Source: Mycobacterium sp. HUMS_12744610
Lineage (GTDB): Bacteria; Actinomycetota; Actinomycetes; Mycobacteriales; Mycobacteriaceae
Assembly (NCBI RefSeq): GCF_041206865.1
Contig: NZ_JBGEDP010000001.1
Coordinates: 4,588,001 to 4,652,000 of the forward strand
Direction of reading: 5' to 3'
DNA: 64,000 nt
Positions 40,001-49,546 of this stretch are shown one piece after another (position 1 is the first letter of the stretch; every line of letters starts with the position of its first letter). The notes below the pieces were generated by a model, which was given only the letters and a program-made list of their open reading frames with translations, was not told where the DNA came from and made no database searches. The position numbers and the translations under genes were made by a program.

Positions 40001-40620
40001 TGCCCGCCGCCACCCTGACCGCCAAAGGCCGCCAGACCCGGGCGGCCATCGAACAAGCTGCCCGCAAACTCTTCGCCGAGCGCGGTTTTCACGGCACCAC
40101 GCTGGCCGACATCACCTCGGCGGCCGGGAAATCACCGGCGGTGTTCTACCGGTATTTCGCCGACAAGGAAGACCTGCTGGCCTTCCTGGCGGAGTCCTTC
40201 CTGCACGACGTGGTGACACCGTCGGCGCTGCGCGTCCAGTTGCCCGACGCCCCGGACGACGACGCGTTCTTCACTTCGGTGGTCACCGGCTACTGGAACA
40301 TGTTTAAGCAGAACATCGGCATCATGATCGCGGTCGCGCAACTGGCGGCCACCCAACGCCGGTTCGCGCACCTGCAGAACGAGTTCCGGCGGTTCGGCAT
40401 GGACATCGTCGCGGCCTCCGTGCGCCGGGCGCAGGAGCAGGGCCACGGGACCGACCTGCACCCGCAGCACACCGCCGCGGCCATCGCGTTGCTGTTCGAG
40501 AACTTCACCACCGTGTTCGTCGGCACCTCGGGCCCCGAGGGCCTCGGCCTGAAGATCAGCGACACGGACGCCATCGCGACCCTGTCGACGGTCTGGAAGA
40601 AAACCCTGTACGGCACCTAA
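40000..40620 (+). CDS. TetR-family regulator
   Basis: The 206-residue protein has an N-terminal helix-turn-helix (TLADITSAAGKSPAVFYRYF, then ADKEDLLAF) and a ligand-binding C-terminal part. Its ATG overlaps the lyase TGA (TGATG). It probably controls the operon in which it sits, through the inverted repeat at 35517-35538, with an acyl-CoA or aromatic acid as likely inducer. Confidence 0.9.
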   Translation: MPAATLTAKGRQTRAAIEQAARKLFAERGFHGTTLADITSAAGKSPAVFYRYFADKEDLLAFLAESFLHDVVTPSALRVQLPDAPDDDAFFTSVVTGYWNMFKQNIGIMIAVAQLAATQRRFAHLQNEFRRFGMDIVAASVRRAQEQGHGTDLHPQHTAAAIALLFENFTTVFVGTSGPEGLGLKISDTDAIATLSTVWKKTLYGT

Positions 40621-40628
40621 GGAGACCC

Positions 40629-41867
40629 ATGGATTTCACTCTCCCAGAACATCTTCCGGGACTGCTCGCCGAGATGGACGCGTTCATCGAGGCGGAGATC
40701 AAGCCGCTGGAACGCGACCACATCCAGTACTTCGACAAGCGCCGCGAGCACGCCCGCACCGACTGGGACAACGACGGCATCCCGACCCGGGAGTGGGAGG
40801 ACCTGCTCGCCGAGATGCGCAGGCGCGCCGACAAGGCGGGCTGGCTGCGCTACGCGCTGCCGGCCTCGCTGGGCGGCCGCGACGGCACCAACCTCGACAT
40901 GGCCGTCATCCGGGAACACCTGGCGCACAAGGGCCTGGGGCTGCACAACGACCTGCAGAACGAGTCGTCGATCGTCGGGAACTTCCCGCAGGTCATCATG
41001 ATGGAGCGGTTCGGCACCGACGAGCAGCGCGCCGCCTGGTCGGAGGCGCTGATCACCGGGGAGCGCTCCATGGCGTTCGGTCTGACCGAACCGAAGCACG
41101 GTTCGGATGCCACCTGGCTGGAAACCCGCGCCGTACCCGACGGGGACGACTGGGTGATCAACGGCTCCAAGCGGTTCAACACCGGCGTGCATCGCGCCAC
41201 CCACGACCTGGTATTCGCCCGCACGTCCGGGGAGCCGGGGCAGGCGCACGGCATCACCGCGTTCCTGGTCCCCACCCACGCCCCGGGCTTCGGCGTGCCG
41301 TACTACTGGTGGACGTTCAACATGCCCACCGACCACGGCGAGGTCGAACTGACCGACGTGCGCGTACCCGCCGACGCGGTGCTCGGCGAAGTGGGCCGCG
41401 GCCTGGAGGTCGCGCAGACGTTCCTGCACGAGAACCGGATTCGGCAGGCCGCGAGCAGCCTGGGCGCCGCGCAGTACTGCATCGACCGCGCCGCGCAGTA
41501 CGCCGGCGAGCGCACGGTGTTCGGCAAACCGCTGTCGGTCAACCAGGCCGTGCAGTGGCCGCTGGCCGAACTGCAGACCGAGGCGCAGATGGTCCGGCTG
41601 CTCGTCCAGTACGCGGCATGGCATCTGGACCGCGACCACCACATGGAGGTCTCCGACAAGGTGTCGATGGCCAACTACCGCGCCAACCGGCTGGTCTGCG
41701 ACGCCGCCGACCGCGCCATGCAGGTCTTCGGCGGCCTCGGCTACAGCCGTCACGAACCGTTCGAGCACATCTACCGCCACCACCGCCGGTACCGGATCAC
41801 CGAGGGCGCCGAGGAGATCCAGATCCGCCGGGTGGCGCAGCGGTTGTTCAGGTTCGGCAAGCGGTGA
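40629..41867 (+). CDS. Acyl-CoA dehydrogenase-type enzyme, LvaC/ACAD11-like by context
   Basis: The 412-residue protein has MAFGLTEPKHGSDATWLETR, DWVINGSKRFNTGVHRATHD, MQVFGGLGYSRHEPFEHIYR, and ITEGAEEIQIRRVAQRLF near the end, with a Glu at the usual base position. It is followed with start/stop overlaps by an APH-type kinase and a DUF6285 protein. This trio matches P. putida LvaC-LvaA-LvaB, in which the dehydrogenase-like member eliminates phosphate and rehydrates to turn 4-hydroxyacyl-CoA into 3-hydroxyacyl-CoA. Confidence 0.85.
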   Translation: MDFTLPEHLPGLLAEMDAFIEAEIKPLERDHIQYFDKRREHARTDWDNDGIPTREWEDLLAEMRRRADKAGWLRYALPASLGGRDGTNLDMAVIREHLAHKGLGLHNDLQNESSIVGNFPQVIMMERFGTDEQRAAWSEALITGERSMAFGLTEPKHGSDATWLETRAVPDGDDWVINGSKRFNTGVHRATHDLVFARTSGEPGQAHGITAFLVPTHAPGFGVPYYWWTFNMPTDHGEVELTDVRVPADAVLGEVGRGLEVAQTFLHENRIRQAASSLGAAQYCIDRAAQYAGERTVFGKPLSVNQAVQWPLAELQTEAQMVRLLVQYAAWHLDRDHHMEVSDKVSMANYRANRLVCDAADRAMQVFGGLGYSRHEPFEHIYRHHRRYRITEGAEEIQIRRVAQRLFRFGKR

Positions 41868-42868
41868 CGGCCGAACCGGAGCTGCTCGGCAGGCTGACGG
41901 GAGTGCTGGCGCAGGTGCTCGGCGCCGGCACCGCCGTCGAGAATCTGCGCGCGCTGACCGGTGGCGCCAGCCGCACCACCTGGGCGTTCGACGCCGTCAC
42001 GGCTGGCGGGCGCCGGGCGCTGATCTTGCGCATCGGTCCCCCCGACGACGTGCACGCCGGCATGGAGCTCGAGGCCCGCGCACAGGCCGCGGCGGCCGCG
42101 GCCGGCGCACCGGTCCCCCACGTTCTGATCGCCGACGATTCGGCTGCCGCACTCGGTAATCCGTTTCTCGTCTGCGACGAGATCAAAGGCGAGACGATCG
42201 TCCGGCGCATCCACCGGCAACTCGACGCCGGCGGCCACGGGTACGAGGCCCGCACCGGACTGCTGCATCAGTGCGCGCGGGCGCTGGCCGCCATCCACCG
42301 GGCCGACCCCGACCTGCCCGGATTGACCCAGGAGGACCAACTCGCTCAGTGGCGCGAGCGCCTCGACGCGATGGGTGACACCACCGCCACGTTCGAATGG
42401 GCGTTCCGGTGGCTGGCCGCCCGCCGGCCTCGGCCGTCGGCGCGGGTTCTGGTGCACGGCGATTTCCGGATGGGAAACCTCATCGTCAACGGCTCCGACC
42501 TGGCCGCGGTCCTCGACTGGGAACTGGTGCACGCCGGGCAGGCCTACGAAGACCTGGCCTGGTTCTGCATCCGGGCCTGGCGGTTCGGCGCCCCGGCCAG
42601 CCTGGCCGCGGGCGGCCTGGGCAGCATCGAGAGCTTCCTGCGGGCCTACGAGGAAGCCGCCGCAACTACCGTCGACCGGGTGGCGTTCCACTGGTGGCTG
42701 GTGCTGGCGACGCTGCGCTGGGGGGTCATCTGCCGCTACCAGGCGGAACGGCATCTGAGCGGGCAGTCCCGCTCGGTGGAGCTGGCGACGATCGGCCGCC
42801 GCGTCAGCGAGACCGAGTGGGACCTGCTCGACCTGCTCGAGAGCCCGGAGTCGAAGGTGTGCTCGTGA
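41864..42868 (+). CDS. APH-fold kinase, LvaA-like 4-hydroxyacyl-CoA kinase
   Basis: The 334-residue phosphotransferase has the catalytic loop VLVHGDFRMGNLIV and the metal-binding VLDWELVHAG, plus N-terminal LTGGASRTTWAF. Despite the aminoglycoside-kinase fold, drug resistance is unlikely given the neighbours. Coupling by GTGA to the dehydrogenase on one side and to DUF6285 on the other points to phosphorylation of a 4-hydroxyacyl-CoA. Confidence 0.85.
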   Translation: MTAEPELLGRLTGVLAQVLGAGTAVENLRALTGGASRTTWAFDAVTAGGRRALILRIGPPDDVHAGMELEARAQAAAAAAGAPVPHVLIADDSAAALGNPFLVCDEIKGETIVRRIHRQLDAGGHGYEARTGLLHQCARALAAIHRADPDLPGLTQEDQLAQWRERLDAMGDTTATFEWAFRWLAARRPRPSARVLVHGDFRMGNLIVNGSDLAAVLDWELVHAGQAYEDLAWFCIRAWRFGAPASLAAGGLGSIESFLRAYEEAAATTVDRVAFHWWLVLATLRWGVICRYQAERHLSGQSRSVELATIGRRVSETEWDLLDLLESPESKVCS

Positions 42869-43218
42869 TCGGCGCCTATGGCCGCCCGCTGGCGGCCGAA
42901 CTCGTCGCCGCGGTGGCCGAGTTCCTCGAGTCCGAGGTCCGGGAGGCGACGACCGGACGGGTCAACTTCCACGCCCGGGTGGCCGCCAACGCGTTGCGCA
43001 TCGTCGAGCGGGAACTGCTCGACGAGAGCGAGGCGGAAAGCGGTGCGGCGCTGGCCCGCCTGGGCTACGCCGACGAAGACGCGCTCGCGGCCGCGATCCG
43101 GGCCGGCGACCTGGACGGGCGCGCCGGGGAGGTCATCGCCTGCCTGCGCACCCTGGTCCGCCGCCGGCTGGCGGTCGCGCACCCGGGATACGACGAGCCG
43201 GACCCGGACACCGCATAG
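42865..43218 (+). CDS. DUF6285 protein, LvaB-like partner of the kinase
   Basis: The 117-residue helical protein has the hallmark GRVNFHARVAANALRIVERE and the tail LRTLVRRRLAVAHPGYDE. LvaB is required together with LvaA for 4-hydroxyvaleryl-CoA phosphorylation in P. putida. GTG 42865 gives a four-base GTGA overlap with the kinase; GTG 42859 is an alternative two codons earlier. It is the last gene of the operon. Confidence 0.82.
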   Translation: MIGAYGRPLAAELVAAVAEFLESEVREATTGRVNFHARVAANALRIVERELLDESEAESGAALARLGYADEDALAAAIRAGDLDGRAGEVIACLRTLVRRRLAVAHPGYDEPDPDTA

Positions 43219-43239
43219 ACAGCGACCAGGAGCCTGCCC

Positions 43240-43386
43240 ATGCCGAGCCCGACGCCGAAACCATCATCGACGTAGCCGATCGCCTGTTCGCCGCGATCGA
43301 GGGCGGCGACAGGGCAACGGTGGACCGGCTCTGGCGCGATGACATCGCGGTGTGGCGATCGGGTGCGCGCCGGGATGACGACAAGG
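43240..43386 (+). pseudogene. SnoaL-like (NTF2-fold) N-terminal remnant
   Basis: After ATG 43240 (MPSP) one G seems to be missing. In the shifted frame the text reads DAETIIDVADRLFAAIEGGD, then VDRLWRDDIAVWRSG, the N-terminal pattern of SnoaL-type proteins. Homology ends near 43386. The rest of the fold is lost. Confidence 0.55.
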
Positions 43387-43521
43387 CCCGGCGCGGTCCG
43401 CATCGCGGGCCACACCCGGGTCGAGCGGGCCCGGTTCGGCTTGGGCTGGAACAAGTTCGGCATGATGGCGGCGACCGCGACGGCGGCGGCCGACGCCGTC
43501 TTCGTGCGGGTACCCCGTTAG
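43387..43521 (+). pseudogene. Possible YceI-like C-terminal remnant
   Basis: A different frame reads GAVRIAGHTRVERARFGLGW, then NKFGMMAATATAAADAVFVR, to a stop at 43521. The GHTR and FGLGWN phrases suggest the end of a YceI-type lipid-binding protein. Fused directly to the SnoaL remnant, it marks a deletion junction. Family assignment is tentative. Confidence 0.35.
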
Positions 43522-43550
43522 GCGCGGCGCCGCCGCAGTACCATCTGCTC

Positions 43551-43964
43551 GTGCCCGCCGCGAATACCGACTCCGCCGTCGCCCTGCGCGTCCTCGTCTA
43601 CAGCGACAACGCCGACACGCGCCGGGAAGTGATCCAGGCGTTGGGCCGGCACCTGCACCCGGATCTGCCCGAGCTCAACTACATCGAGGTGGCGACCGGC
43701 CCCATGGTCATCCAGCGGATGGACGAGGGCGGCATCGACCTGGCCATCCTGGACGGGGAGGCGACGCCGACGGGCGGCATGGGAATCGCCAAGCAGCTCA
43801 AGGACGAACTCGAGACGTGCCCGCCGATCGTCGTGCTCACCGGGCGTCGCGACGACGCGTGGCTGGCCAAATGGTCTCGCGCCGAAGCTGCGGTGCCGCA
43901 CCCCATCGACCCGATTGTGCTGGGCCGTACGGTGCTGGGCCTGCTGCGAACCCCCGCTCGCTAG
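43551..43964 (+). CDS. Single-domain response regulator, Rv3143-like
   Basis: The 137-residue receiver has no output domain. The phospho-acceptor region is IDLAILDGEATPTGGMGIAK and the switch Thr is in VVLTGRRDD. The conserved Lys is replaced: the segment reads AAVPHPIDP with His where KP is usual. GTG 43551 begins the natural N-terminus. In M. tuberculosis it lies just before PPE52 and the nuo operon, as here. It probably signals by protein contact, perhaps with histidine kinases encoded elsewhere. Confidence 0.88.
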   Translation: MPAANTDSAVALRVLVYSDNADTRREVIQALGRHLHPDLPELNYIEVATGPMVIQRMDEGGIDLAILDGEATPTGGMGIAKQLKDELETCPPIVVLTGRRDDAWLAKWSRAEAAVPHPIDPIVLGRTVLGLLRTPAR

Positions 43965-44045
43965 CCGGGCGCAGCGGGTCGCCCGCCCGCACCACATCAG
44001 GGTGCCGTGGCTGAGGTAGGGGCCTCCGGTCGGATCGTATTGGGA

Positions 44046-44250
44046 TTAGCCGGCGTCGACGAGGGGCGTCAGCGCGTTGTTCAGGCCGCTGACGATGGGC
44101 GCCGCGACCCCGATCTGCTGCAGTGGCATCAGGAGGGGTAAGGGTCGTGGTCGGCACCATGTACGTCGTCGTGGTGCACCCGAGCGCGTTCGCGACGGAT
44201 GACACCTGAACCACCTGCGACGGCGCGACGAGTTCGGTGCCCATCTCGAC
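44046..44250 (-). pseudogene. PPE/PE-PPE-type C-terminal remnant
   Basis: On the minus strand, MGTELVAPSQVVQVSSVANA and TTTTYMVPTTTL lie in one frame. After a shift near 44150, LLMPLQQIGVAAPIVSGLNN, then ALTPLVDAG and a stop, lie in another. The TTTYMVPT-x-LPLL phrase resembles the end of PE-PPE-domain proteins. PPE52 occupies this position in M. tuberculosis. The rest of the 573-base gap (43965-44537) shows no gene. A TATGTT at 44434-44439 could be a -10 element for nuo. Confidence 0.5.
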
Positions 44251-44537
44251 GGGCCGATCGCGGCCCGTCGCGGCCGCGGCAACGGTCCGCGAGGCACAAA
44301 AGCATAAGCACCGCATGCCCCAGGTCGGGCTGACAATCTGCGGTTCCACCGAAGTTGAGCGGCCATCCCGGTCACGGGCCCGGCAACCGATCGGATAGCC
44401 CACCCCGGGCAAGCGCCCCGGCCGTCGCGACGCTATGTTGTAGGTCACTGCGACCGGACAAAGACACTGTCCGTCACAGCAGCCCGGCCACCGCCCGGTC
44501 GCCGCCCGGCGGCCCGTACGACGGATCTTGGAGCGAG

Positions 44538-44906
44538 TTGAACGCCTACATACCCATCCTGGTACTGGGAGCCATTGCCGCCGCCTTCGCCGTGGGCTCG
44601 GTGGTGATCGCGAGCCTGGTCGGTCCGTCCCGATACAACCGTTCGAAGCTGGCCGCCTACGAGTGCGGGATCGAACCCACCGAAAGCACCGCCCACACGA
44701 CCGGCGGCCAGCGGTTCCCGGTGAAGTACTACCTCACCGCGATGCTGTTCATCGTCTTCGACATCGAGATCGTGTTCCTGTATCCCTGGGCGGTCAGCTA
44801 CGACGCGCTGGGGACGTTCGCGCTGGTCGAAATGGTCGTGTTCATGCTCACGGTTTTCGTGGCCTACGCCTACGTGTGGCGCCGCGGGGGCCTGACGTGG
44901 GATTGA
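44538..44906 (+). CDS. nuoA: NADH-quinone oxidoreductase subunit A
   Basis: This 122-residue protein with three membrane helices has the subunit signature [10 protein letters not shown] and [23 protein letters not shown] 44538 is chosen because GGAG lies upstream and it yields the family N-terminus NAYIPILVL. It is the first gene of the nuoA-N operon, whose product pumps protons while passing electrons from NADH to menaquinone. Confidence 0.96.
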   Translation: MNAYIPILVLGAIAAAFAVGSVVIASLVGPSRYNRSKLAAYECGIEPTESTAHTTGGQRFPVKYYLTAMLFIVFDIEIVFLYPWAVSYDALGTFALVEMVVFMLTVFVAYAYVWRRGGLTWD

Positions 44907-44914
44907 GGTAAGAC

Positions 44915-45469
44915 GTGGGCCTGGAAGAACAGCTGCCCGGTGGGATTCTGCTGTCCACCGTCGAGAAGGTCGCGGGCTATGTGCGCAAGAACTCGCTGTG
45001 GCCGGCGACCTTCGGGTTGGCCTGCTGCGCAATCGAGATGATGGCGACGGCCGGACCCAGATTCGACATCGCACGCTTCGGCATGGAGCGGTTCTCGGCG
45101 ACACCGCGGCAGGCCGACCTGATGATCGTGGCCGGGCGGGTCAGCCAGAAGATGGCACCCGTGCTGCGCCAGATCTACGACCAGATGGCCGAGCCGAAAT
45201 GGGTGCTGTCGATGGGCGTGTGCGCGTCCTCCGGCGGGATGTTCAACAACTACGCAATCGTGCAGGGCGTCGACCACGTGGTCCCGGTGGACATCTACCT
45301 GCCCGGCTGCCCGCCGCGCCCGGAGATGCTCCTGCACGCAATCCTCAAGCTGCACGAGAAGATTCAGGACATGCCGCTCGGCGTGAACCGGGAACACGCC
45401 ATCGCCGAGGCCGAGGAGGCGGCGCTGGCGGCCCGGCCCACCATCGAGATGCGCGGGCTGCTGCGATGA
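44915..45469 (+). CDS. nuoB: NADH-quinone oxidoreductase subunit B
   Basis: This 184-residue subunit carries iron-sulfur cluster N2, the donor to quinone: [34 protein letters not shown] and the Cys in [14 protein letters not shown] start, eight bases after nuoA. Confidence 0.97.
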   Translation: MGLEEQLPGGILLSTVEKVAGYVRKNSLWPATFGLACCAIEMMATAGPRFDIARFGMERFSATPRQADLMIVAGRVSQKMAPVLRQIYDQMAEPKWVLSMGVCASSGGMFNNYAIVQGVDHVVPVDIYLPGCPPRPEMLLHAILKLHEKIQDMPLGVNREHAIAEAEEAALAARPTIEMRGLLR

Positions 45470-46173
45470 GCTCACCGGACCAGGACCCGCAGGAAGCAGT
45501 GGCCCGCGCCGACGAGGAAGTGATCGATGTCCGGCGCGGCATGTTCGGGGTGTCGGGCACCGGCGACACGTCCGGATACGGCCGGCTCGTGCGTGAGGTC
45601 ACGTTGCCGGGCAGCAGTTCCCGGCCCTACGGCGGCTACTTCGACGCGGTCGCCGACGGCCTGGCCGAGGCGCTGGGGCGCGCCGGTGTCGATTTCGGCA
45701 CCGCGATCGAGAAGGTCGTGGTCCACCGCGACGAACTGACGCTGCACGTGCGCCGGGAGTCGCTGCCGCAGGTCGCCCAGCGGCTACGCGACGAACCGGA
45801 CCTGCGGTTCGAGATGTGCCTGGGCGTCAGCGGCGTGCACTACCCGCACGAGGCCGGGCGGGAACTGCACGCGGTCTATCACCTGCAGTCGATCACCCAT
45901 GGCCGCCGCGTGCGGCTGGAAGTTGCTGCGCCGGAAGGTGATCCGCACATCCCGTCGCTGTACGCGATCTACCCGACCAACGACTGGCACGAACGCGAGA
46001 CCTACGACTTCTTCGGCATCATCTTCGACGGGCATCCGTCGCTGACCAGGATCGAGATGCCCGACGACTGGCAGGGGCACCCGCAGCGCAAGGACTACCC
46101 GCTGGGCGGAATCCCGGTGGAATACAAGGGCGCGCAGATACCCCCGCCCGACGAGCGGAGGGGCTACAACTGA
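45466..46173 (+). CDS. nuoC: NADH-quinone oxidoreductase subunit C
   Basis: The 235-residue subunit has the 30-kDa signature [20 protein letters not shown] and [18 protein letters not shown] 45466 overlaps the nuoB TGA by four bases. It packs against NuoD in the peripheral arm. Confidence 0.96.
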   Translation: MSSPDQDPQEAVARADEEVIDVRRGMFGVSGTGDTSGYGRLVREVTLPGSSSRPYGGYFDAVADGLAEALGRAGVDFGTAIEKVVVHRDELTLHVRRESLPQVAQRLRDEPDLRFEMCLGVSGVHYPHEAGRELHAVYHLQSITHGRRVRLEVAAPEGDPHIPSLYAIYPTNDWHERETYDFFGIIFDGHPSLTRIEMPDDWQGHPQRKDYPLGGIPVEYKGAQIPPPDERRGYN

Positions 46174-47471
46174 TGAGTCAAACCGAAACCCTCGTCGTCG
46201 CCGGCGGCCAGGACTGGGAGCAGGTCGTCGACGCCGCCCGCAAGGCCGACCCCGGTGAGCGCATCGTCGTCAACATGGGCCCCCAGCACCCGTCGACCCA
46301 CGGGGTGCTGCGGCTGATCCTGGAGATCGAGGGCGAGACCGTCACCGAGGTCAGGTGCGGAATCGGCTACCTGCACACCGGGATCGAGAAGAATCTCGAA
46401 TACCGCTACTGGACCCAGGGCGTCACGTTCGTGACCCGGATGGATTACCTGTCGCCGTTTTTCAACGAGGCCGCGTTCTGTCTGGGCGTGGAGAAGCTAC
46501 TCGGCATCACCGACCAGATCCCGGAGCGGGCCAGCGTCATCCGCGTGATGATGATGGAGCTCAACCGGATCTCCTCGCACCTGGTGGCCCTGGCCACCGG
46601 CGGCATGGAACTGGGCGCGATGACCCCGATGTTCGTCGGCTTCCGGGGCCGCGAGATCGTGCTCAAACTCTTCGAGTCGATCACCGGCCTGCGGATGAAC
46701 AGCGCCTACATCCGGCCCGGCGGCGTGGCGCAAGACCTCCCGCCCAACGGGGTCGACGAGGTCGCGGCCGCCCTCGAGGAATTGCGTCATCCGCTGCGTG
46801 AGATGGGCGCCCTGCTCAACGAGAACGCCATCTGGAAGGCCCGCACCGAGGGCATCGGCTACCTGGACCTGACCGGCTGCATGGCGCTGGGGATCACCGG
46901 CCCGATACTGCGGTCCACGGGACTGCCGCACGACCTGCGCAAGAGCGAGCCGTACTGCGGATACCAGAACTACGAGTTCGACGTGATCACCGCCGACACG
47001 TGTGACGCCTACGGGCGCTACATGATTCGCGTGAAAGAGATGTGGGAGTCGATGAAGATCGTGGAGCAGTGTTTGGACAAACTGCGGCCGGGTCCGACGA
47101 TGGTCGAGGACCGCAAGATCGCCTGGCCGGCCGATCTGAAGGTGGGCCCCGACGGCATGGGCAACTCGCAGGAGCACATCGCCAAGATCATGGGCAGCTC
47201 GATGGAGGCGCTGATCCACCACTTCAAGCTCGTCACCGAGGGCATCCGGGTGCCCGCGGGCCAGGTGTACAGCGCGGTCGAATCGCCCCGCGGCGAGTTG
47301 GGCGTGCACATGGTCAGCGACGGCGGCACCCGCCCCTACCGGGTGCACTACCGGGACCCGTCGTTCACCAACCTGCAGTCGGTCGCCGCGATGTGCGAGG
47401 GCGGAATGGTCGCCGACCTGATCACCGCGGTCGCCAGCATCGACCCGGTCATGGGCGGGGTGGACCGATGA
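46173..47471 (+). CDS. nuoD: NADH-quinone oxidoreductase subunit D
   Basis: The 432-residue 49-kDa-type subunit forms the quinone pocket with NuoB. Motifs are [30 protein letters not shown] and the C-terminal [17 protein letters not shown]. It shares one base with the nuoC stop. Confidence 0.97.
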   Translation: MSQTETLVVAGGQDWEQVVDAARKADPGERIVVNMGPQHPSTHGVLRLILEIEGETVTEVRCGIGYLHTGIEKNLEYRYWTQGVTFVTRMDYLSPFFNEAAFCLGVEKLLGITDQIPERASVIRVMMMELNRISSHLVALATGGMELGAMTPMFVGFRGREIVLKLFESITGLRMNSAYIRPGGVAQDLPPNGVDEVAAALEELRHPLREMGALLNENAIWKARTEGIGYLDLTGCMALGITGPILRSTGLPHDLRKSEPYCGYQNYEFDVITADTCDAYGRYMIRVKEMWESMKIVEQCLDKLRPGPTMVEDRKIAWPADLKVGPDGMGNSQEHIAKIMGSSMEALIHHFKLVTEGIRVPAGQVYSAVESPRGELGVHMVSDGGTRPYRVHYRDPSFTNLQSVAAMCEGGMVADLITAVASIDPVMGGVDR

Positions 47472-48226
47472 CAGGTGCCCAGGGGCAGCCCGTGTTCATC
47501 CGGCTGGGCCCGCCGCCCGAGGAGCCCAACGCGTTCGTGGTCGAGGGCGCGCCGCAGTCCTACCCCCCTGAGGTGCGGGCTCGGTTGGAGGTCGACGCCA
47601 AGGAGATCATGGGCCGCTACCCCGAGAAGCGCTCGGCGCTGCTGCCGCTGCTGCACCTGGTGCAGGCCCAGGATTCCTACCTGACTCCGGCCGGTCTCGA
47701 ATTCTGCGGTGAGCAGCTGGGATTGACCGGGGCCGAGGTGTCGGCGGTGGCGAGCTTCTACACGATGTACCGTCGCGGACCCACCGGCGACTACCTCGTC
47801 GGGGTCTGCACGAACACGCTGTGCGCCGTCATGGGCGGCGACGCGATCTTCGAGAGCCTCAAAGAGCACCTCGGCATCGGCAACGACGAGACGACGGCCG
47901 ACGGCTCGGTCACGCTACAGCACATCGAGTGCAACGCCGCCTGCGACTTCGCCCCGGTGGTGATGGTCAACTGGGAGTTCTTCGACAACCAGACCCCGGA
48001 GTCGGCGCGCGAACTCGTGGACTCGCTGCGCTCGGGCACGCCGGCGCCGCCGACCCGCGGCGCCCCGCTGTGCGCCTTCCGGGAGACGTCGCGCATTCTG
48101 GCCGGCCTGCCCGACGAGCGGCCGGACCAGGGGCAGGGCGGGGCCGGCGCCGCGACGCTGGCCGGGCTGAAGGTGGCGCGGGAACTGGGCATGGAGGCGC
48201 CGGCAGCGTCGGAAGGCCAGTCATGA
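47468..48226 (+). CDS. nuoE: NADH-quinone oxidoreductase subunit E
   Basis: The 252-residue subunit binds a 2Fe-2S cluster through [12 protein letters not shown] and [15 protein letters not shown]. Like other mycobacterial versions it has a C-terminal extension rich in Ala/Gly after residue 190. It overlaps nuoD and nuoF by four bases each. Confidence 0.96.
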   Translation: MTGAQGQPVFIRLGPPPEEPNAFVVEGAPQSYPPEVRARLEVDAKEIMGRYPEKRSALLPLLHLVQAQDSYLTPAGLEFCGEQLGLTGAEVSAVASFYTMYRRGPTGDYLVGVCTNTLCAVMGGDAIFESLKEHLGIGNDETTADGSVTLQHIECNAACDFAPVVMVNWEFFDNQTPESARELVDSLRSGTPAPPTRGAPLCAFRETSRILAGLPDERPDQGQGGAGAATLAGLKVARELGMEAPAASEGQS

Positions 48227-49539
48227 GCACCCCGCTGACCCCGGTCCTCAGCCGCTTCTGGGACGACCCCGAGTCGTGGACGCTGGACACCTATCTGCGC
48301 AACGACGGCTACCAGGCGATGAAGAAGGCCCTGGCGATGGACCCCGACGCGGTGATCGCCACCGTCAAGGACTCCGGGTTGCGCGGGCGCGGTGGCGCGG
48401 GCTTCTCGACCGGCACCAAGTGGTCGTTCATCCCGCAGGGCGACTCCGGGGCGGCCGCCAAGCCGCACTACCTGGTGGTCAACGCCGACGAGTCGGAACC
48501 CGGTACGTGCAAAGACATCCCGCTGATGCTGGCCACCCCGCACGTGCTGGTCGAGGGCGTCATCATCGCGGCGTACGCGATCCGTGCCCACCACGCGTTC
48601 ATCTACGTGCGCGGGGAGGTGCTGCCGGTGCTGCGCCGCCTGCAGAACGCGGTGGCCGAGGCCTACGCCGCCGGATACCTGGGCCGCGACATCAACGGCT
48701 CGGGCTTCGACCTGGAGTTGGTGGTGCACGCCGGGGCGGGCGCCTACATCTGCGGTGAGGAGACCGCGCTGCTGGACTCGCTGGAGGGCCGGCGCGGCCA
48801 GCCGCGGCTGCGGCCGCCGTTCCCCGCGGTGGCCGGACTCTACGGCTGCCCCACCGTGATCAACAACGTCGAGACGATCGCCAGCGTGCCGGCGATCATC
48901 CACCACGGCGTCGAGTGGTTCCGGTCGATGGGCAGCGAGAAGTCGCCCGGCTTCACGCTGTACTCGCTGTCCGGGCACGTCACCCGGCCCGGCCAGTACG
49001 AGGCCCCGCTGGGCATCACGCTGCGCGAGTTGCTCGGCTACGCCGGCGGCGTGCGGTCCGGGCACCGGCTCAAGTTCTGGACGCCCGGCGGGTCGTCGAC
49101 CCCGCTGCTGACCGACGAGCACCTCGACGTGCCGCTGGACTACGAGGGCGTCGGCGCGGCCGGCTCGATGCTGGGCACCAAGGCGCTGGAGATCTTCGAC
49201 GAGACCACCTGCGTGGTGCGCGCCGTGCAGCGCTGGACCTACTTCTACAAGCACGAGTCCTGCGGAAAGTGCACGCCGTGCCGGGAGGGCACCTTCTGGC
49301 TCGACCAGATCTACGAACGCCTGGAAACCGGCAAGGGTACGCCCGAGGACATCGACAAACTGTTGGACATTTCCGATTCGATCCTGGGAAAGGCGTTCTG
49401 CGCGTTGGGCGATGGCGCCGCCAGCCCGGTGATGTCGTCGATCAAGTACTTCCGCGACGAATACGTCGCGCACGTCGAGGGCGGCGGGTGCCCGTTCGAC
49501 CCCAAAGACTCCATGCTGAACCCCAACGGAAAGGTGTGA
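48223..49539 (+). CDS. nuoF: NADH-quinone oxidoreductase subunit F
   Basis: This 438-residue subunit binds FMN and [32 protein letters not shown] and [16 protein letters not shown]. The 4Fe-4S cluster is held by [16 protein letters not shown] plus the later Cys in [12 protein letters not shown]. It is the entry point for electrons. Confidence 0.98.
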   Translation: MSTPLTPVLSRFWDDPESWTLDTYLRNDGYQAMKKALAMDPDAVIATVKDSGLRGRGGAGFSTGTKWSFIPQGDSGAAAKPHYLVVNADESEPGTCKDIPLMLATPHVLVEGVIIAAYAIRAHHAFIYVRGEVLPVLRRLQNAVAEAYAAGYLGRDINGSGFDLELVVHAGAGAYICGEETALLDSLEGRRGQPRLRPPFPAVAGLYGCPTVINNVETIASVPAIIHHGVEWFRSMGSEKSPGFTLYSLSGHVTRPGQYEAPLGITLRELLGYAGGVRSGHRLKFWTPGGSSTPLLTDEHLDVPLDYEGVGAAGSMLGTKALEIFDETTCVVRAVQRWTYFYKHESCGKCTPCREGTFWLDQIYERLETGKGTPEDIDKLLDISDSILGKAFCALGDGAASPVMSSIKYFRDEYVAHVEGGGCPFDPKDSMLNPNGKV

Positions 49540-49546
49540 CCGTCAC

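Noticed and set aside
41864..42868. Aminoglycoside resistance kinase
   Set aside because: The fold fits, but the coupling to an acyl-CoA dehydrogenase and DUF6285 favours an acyl-CoA kinase.
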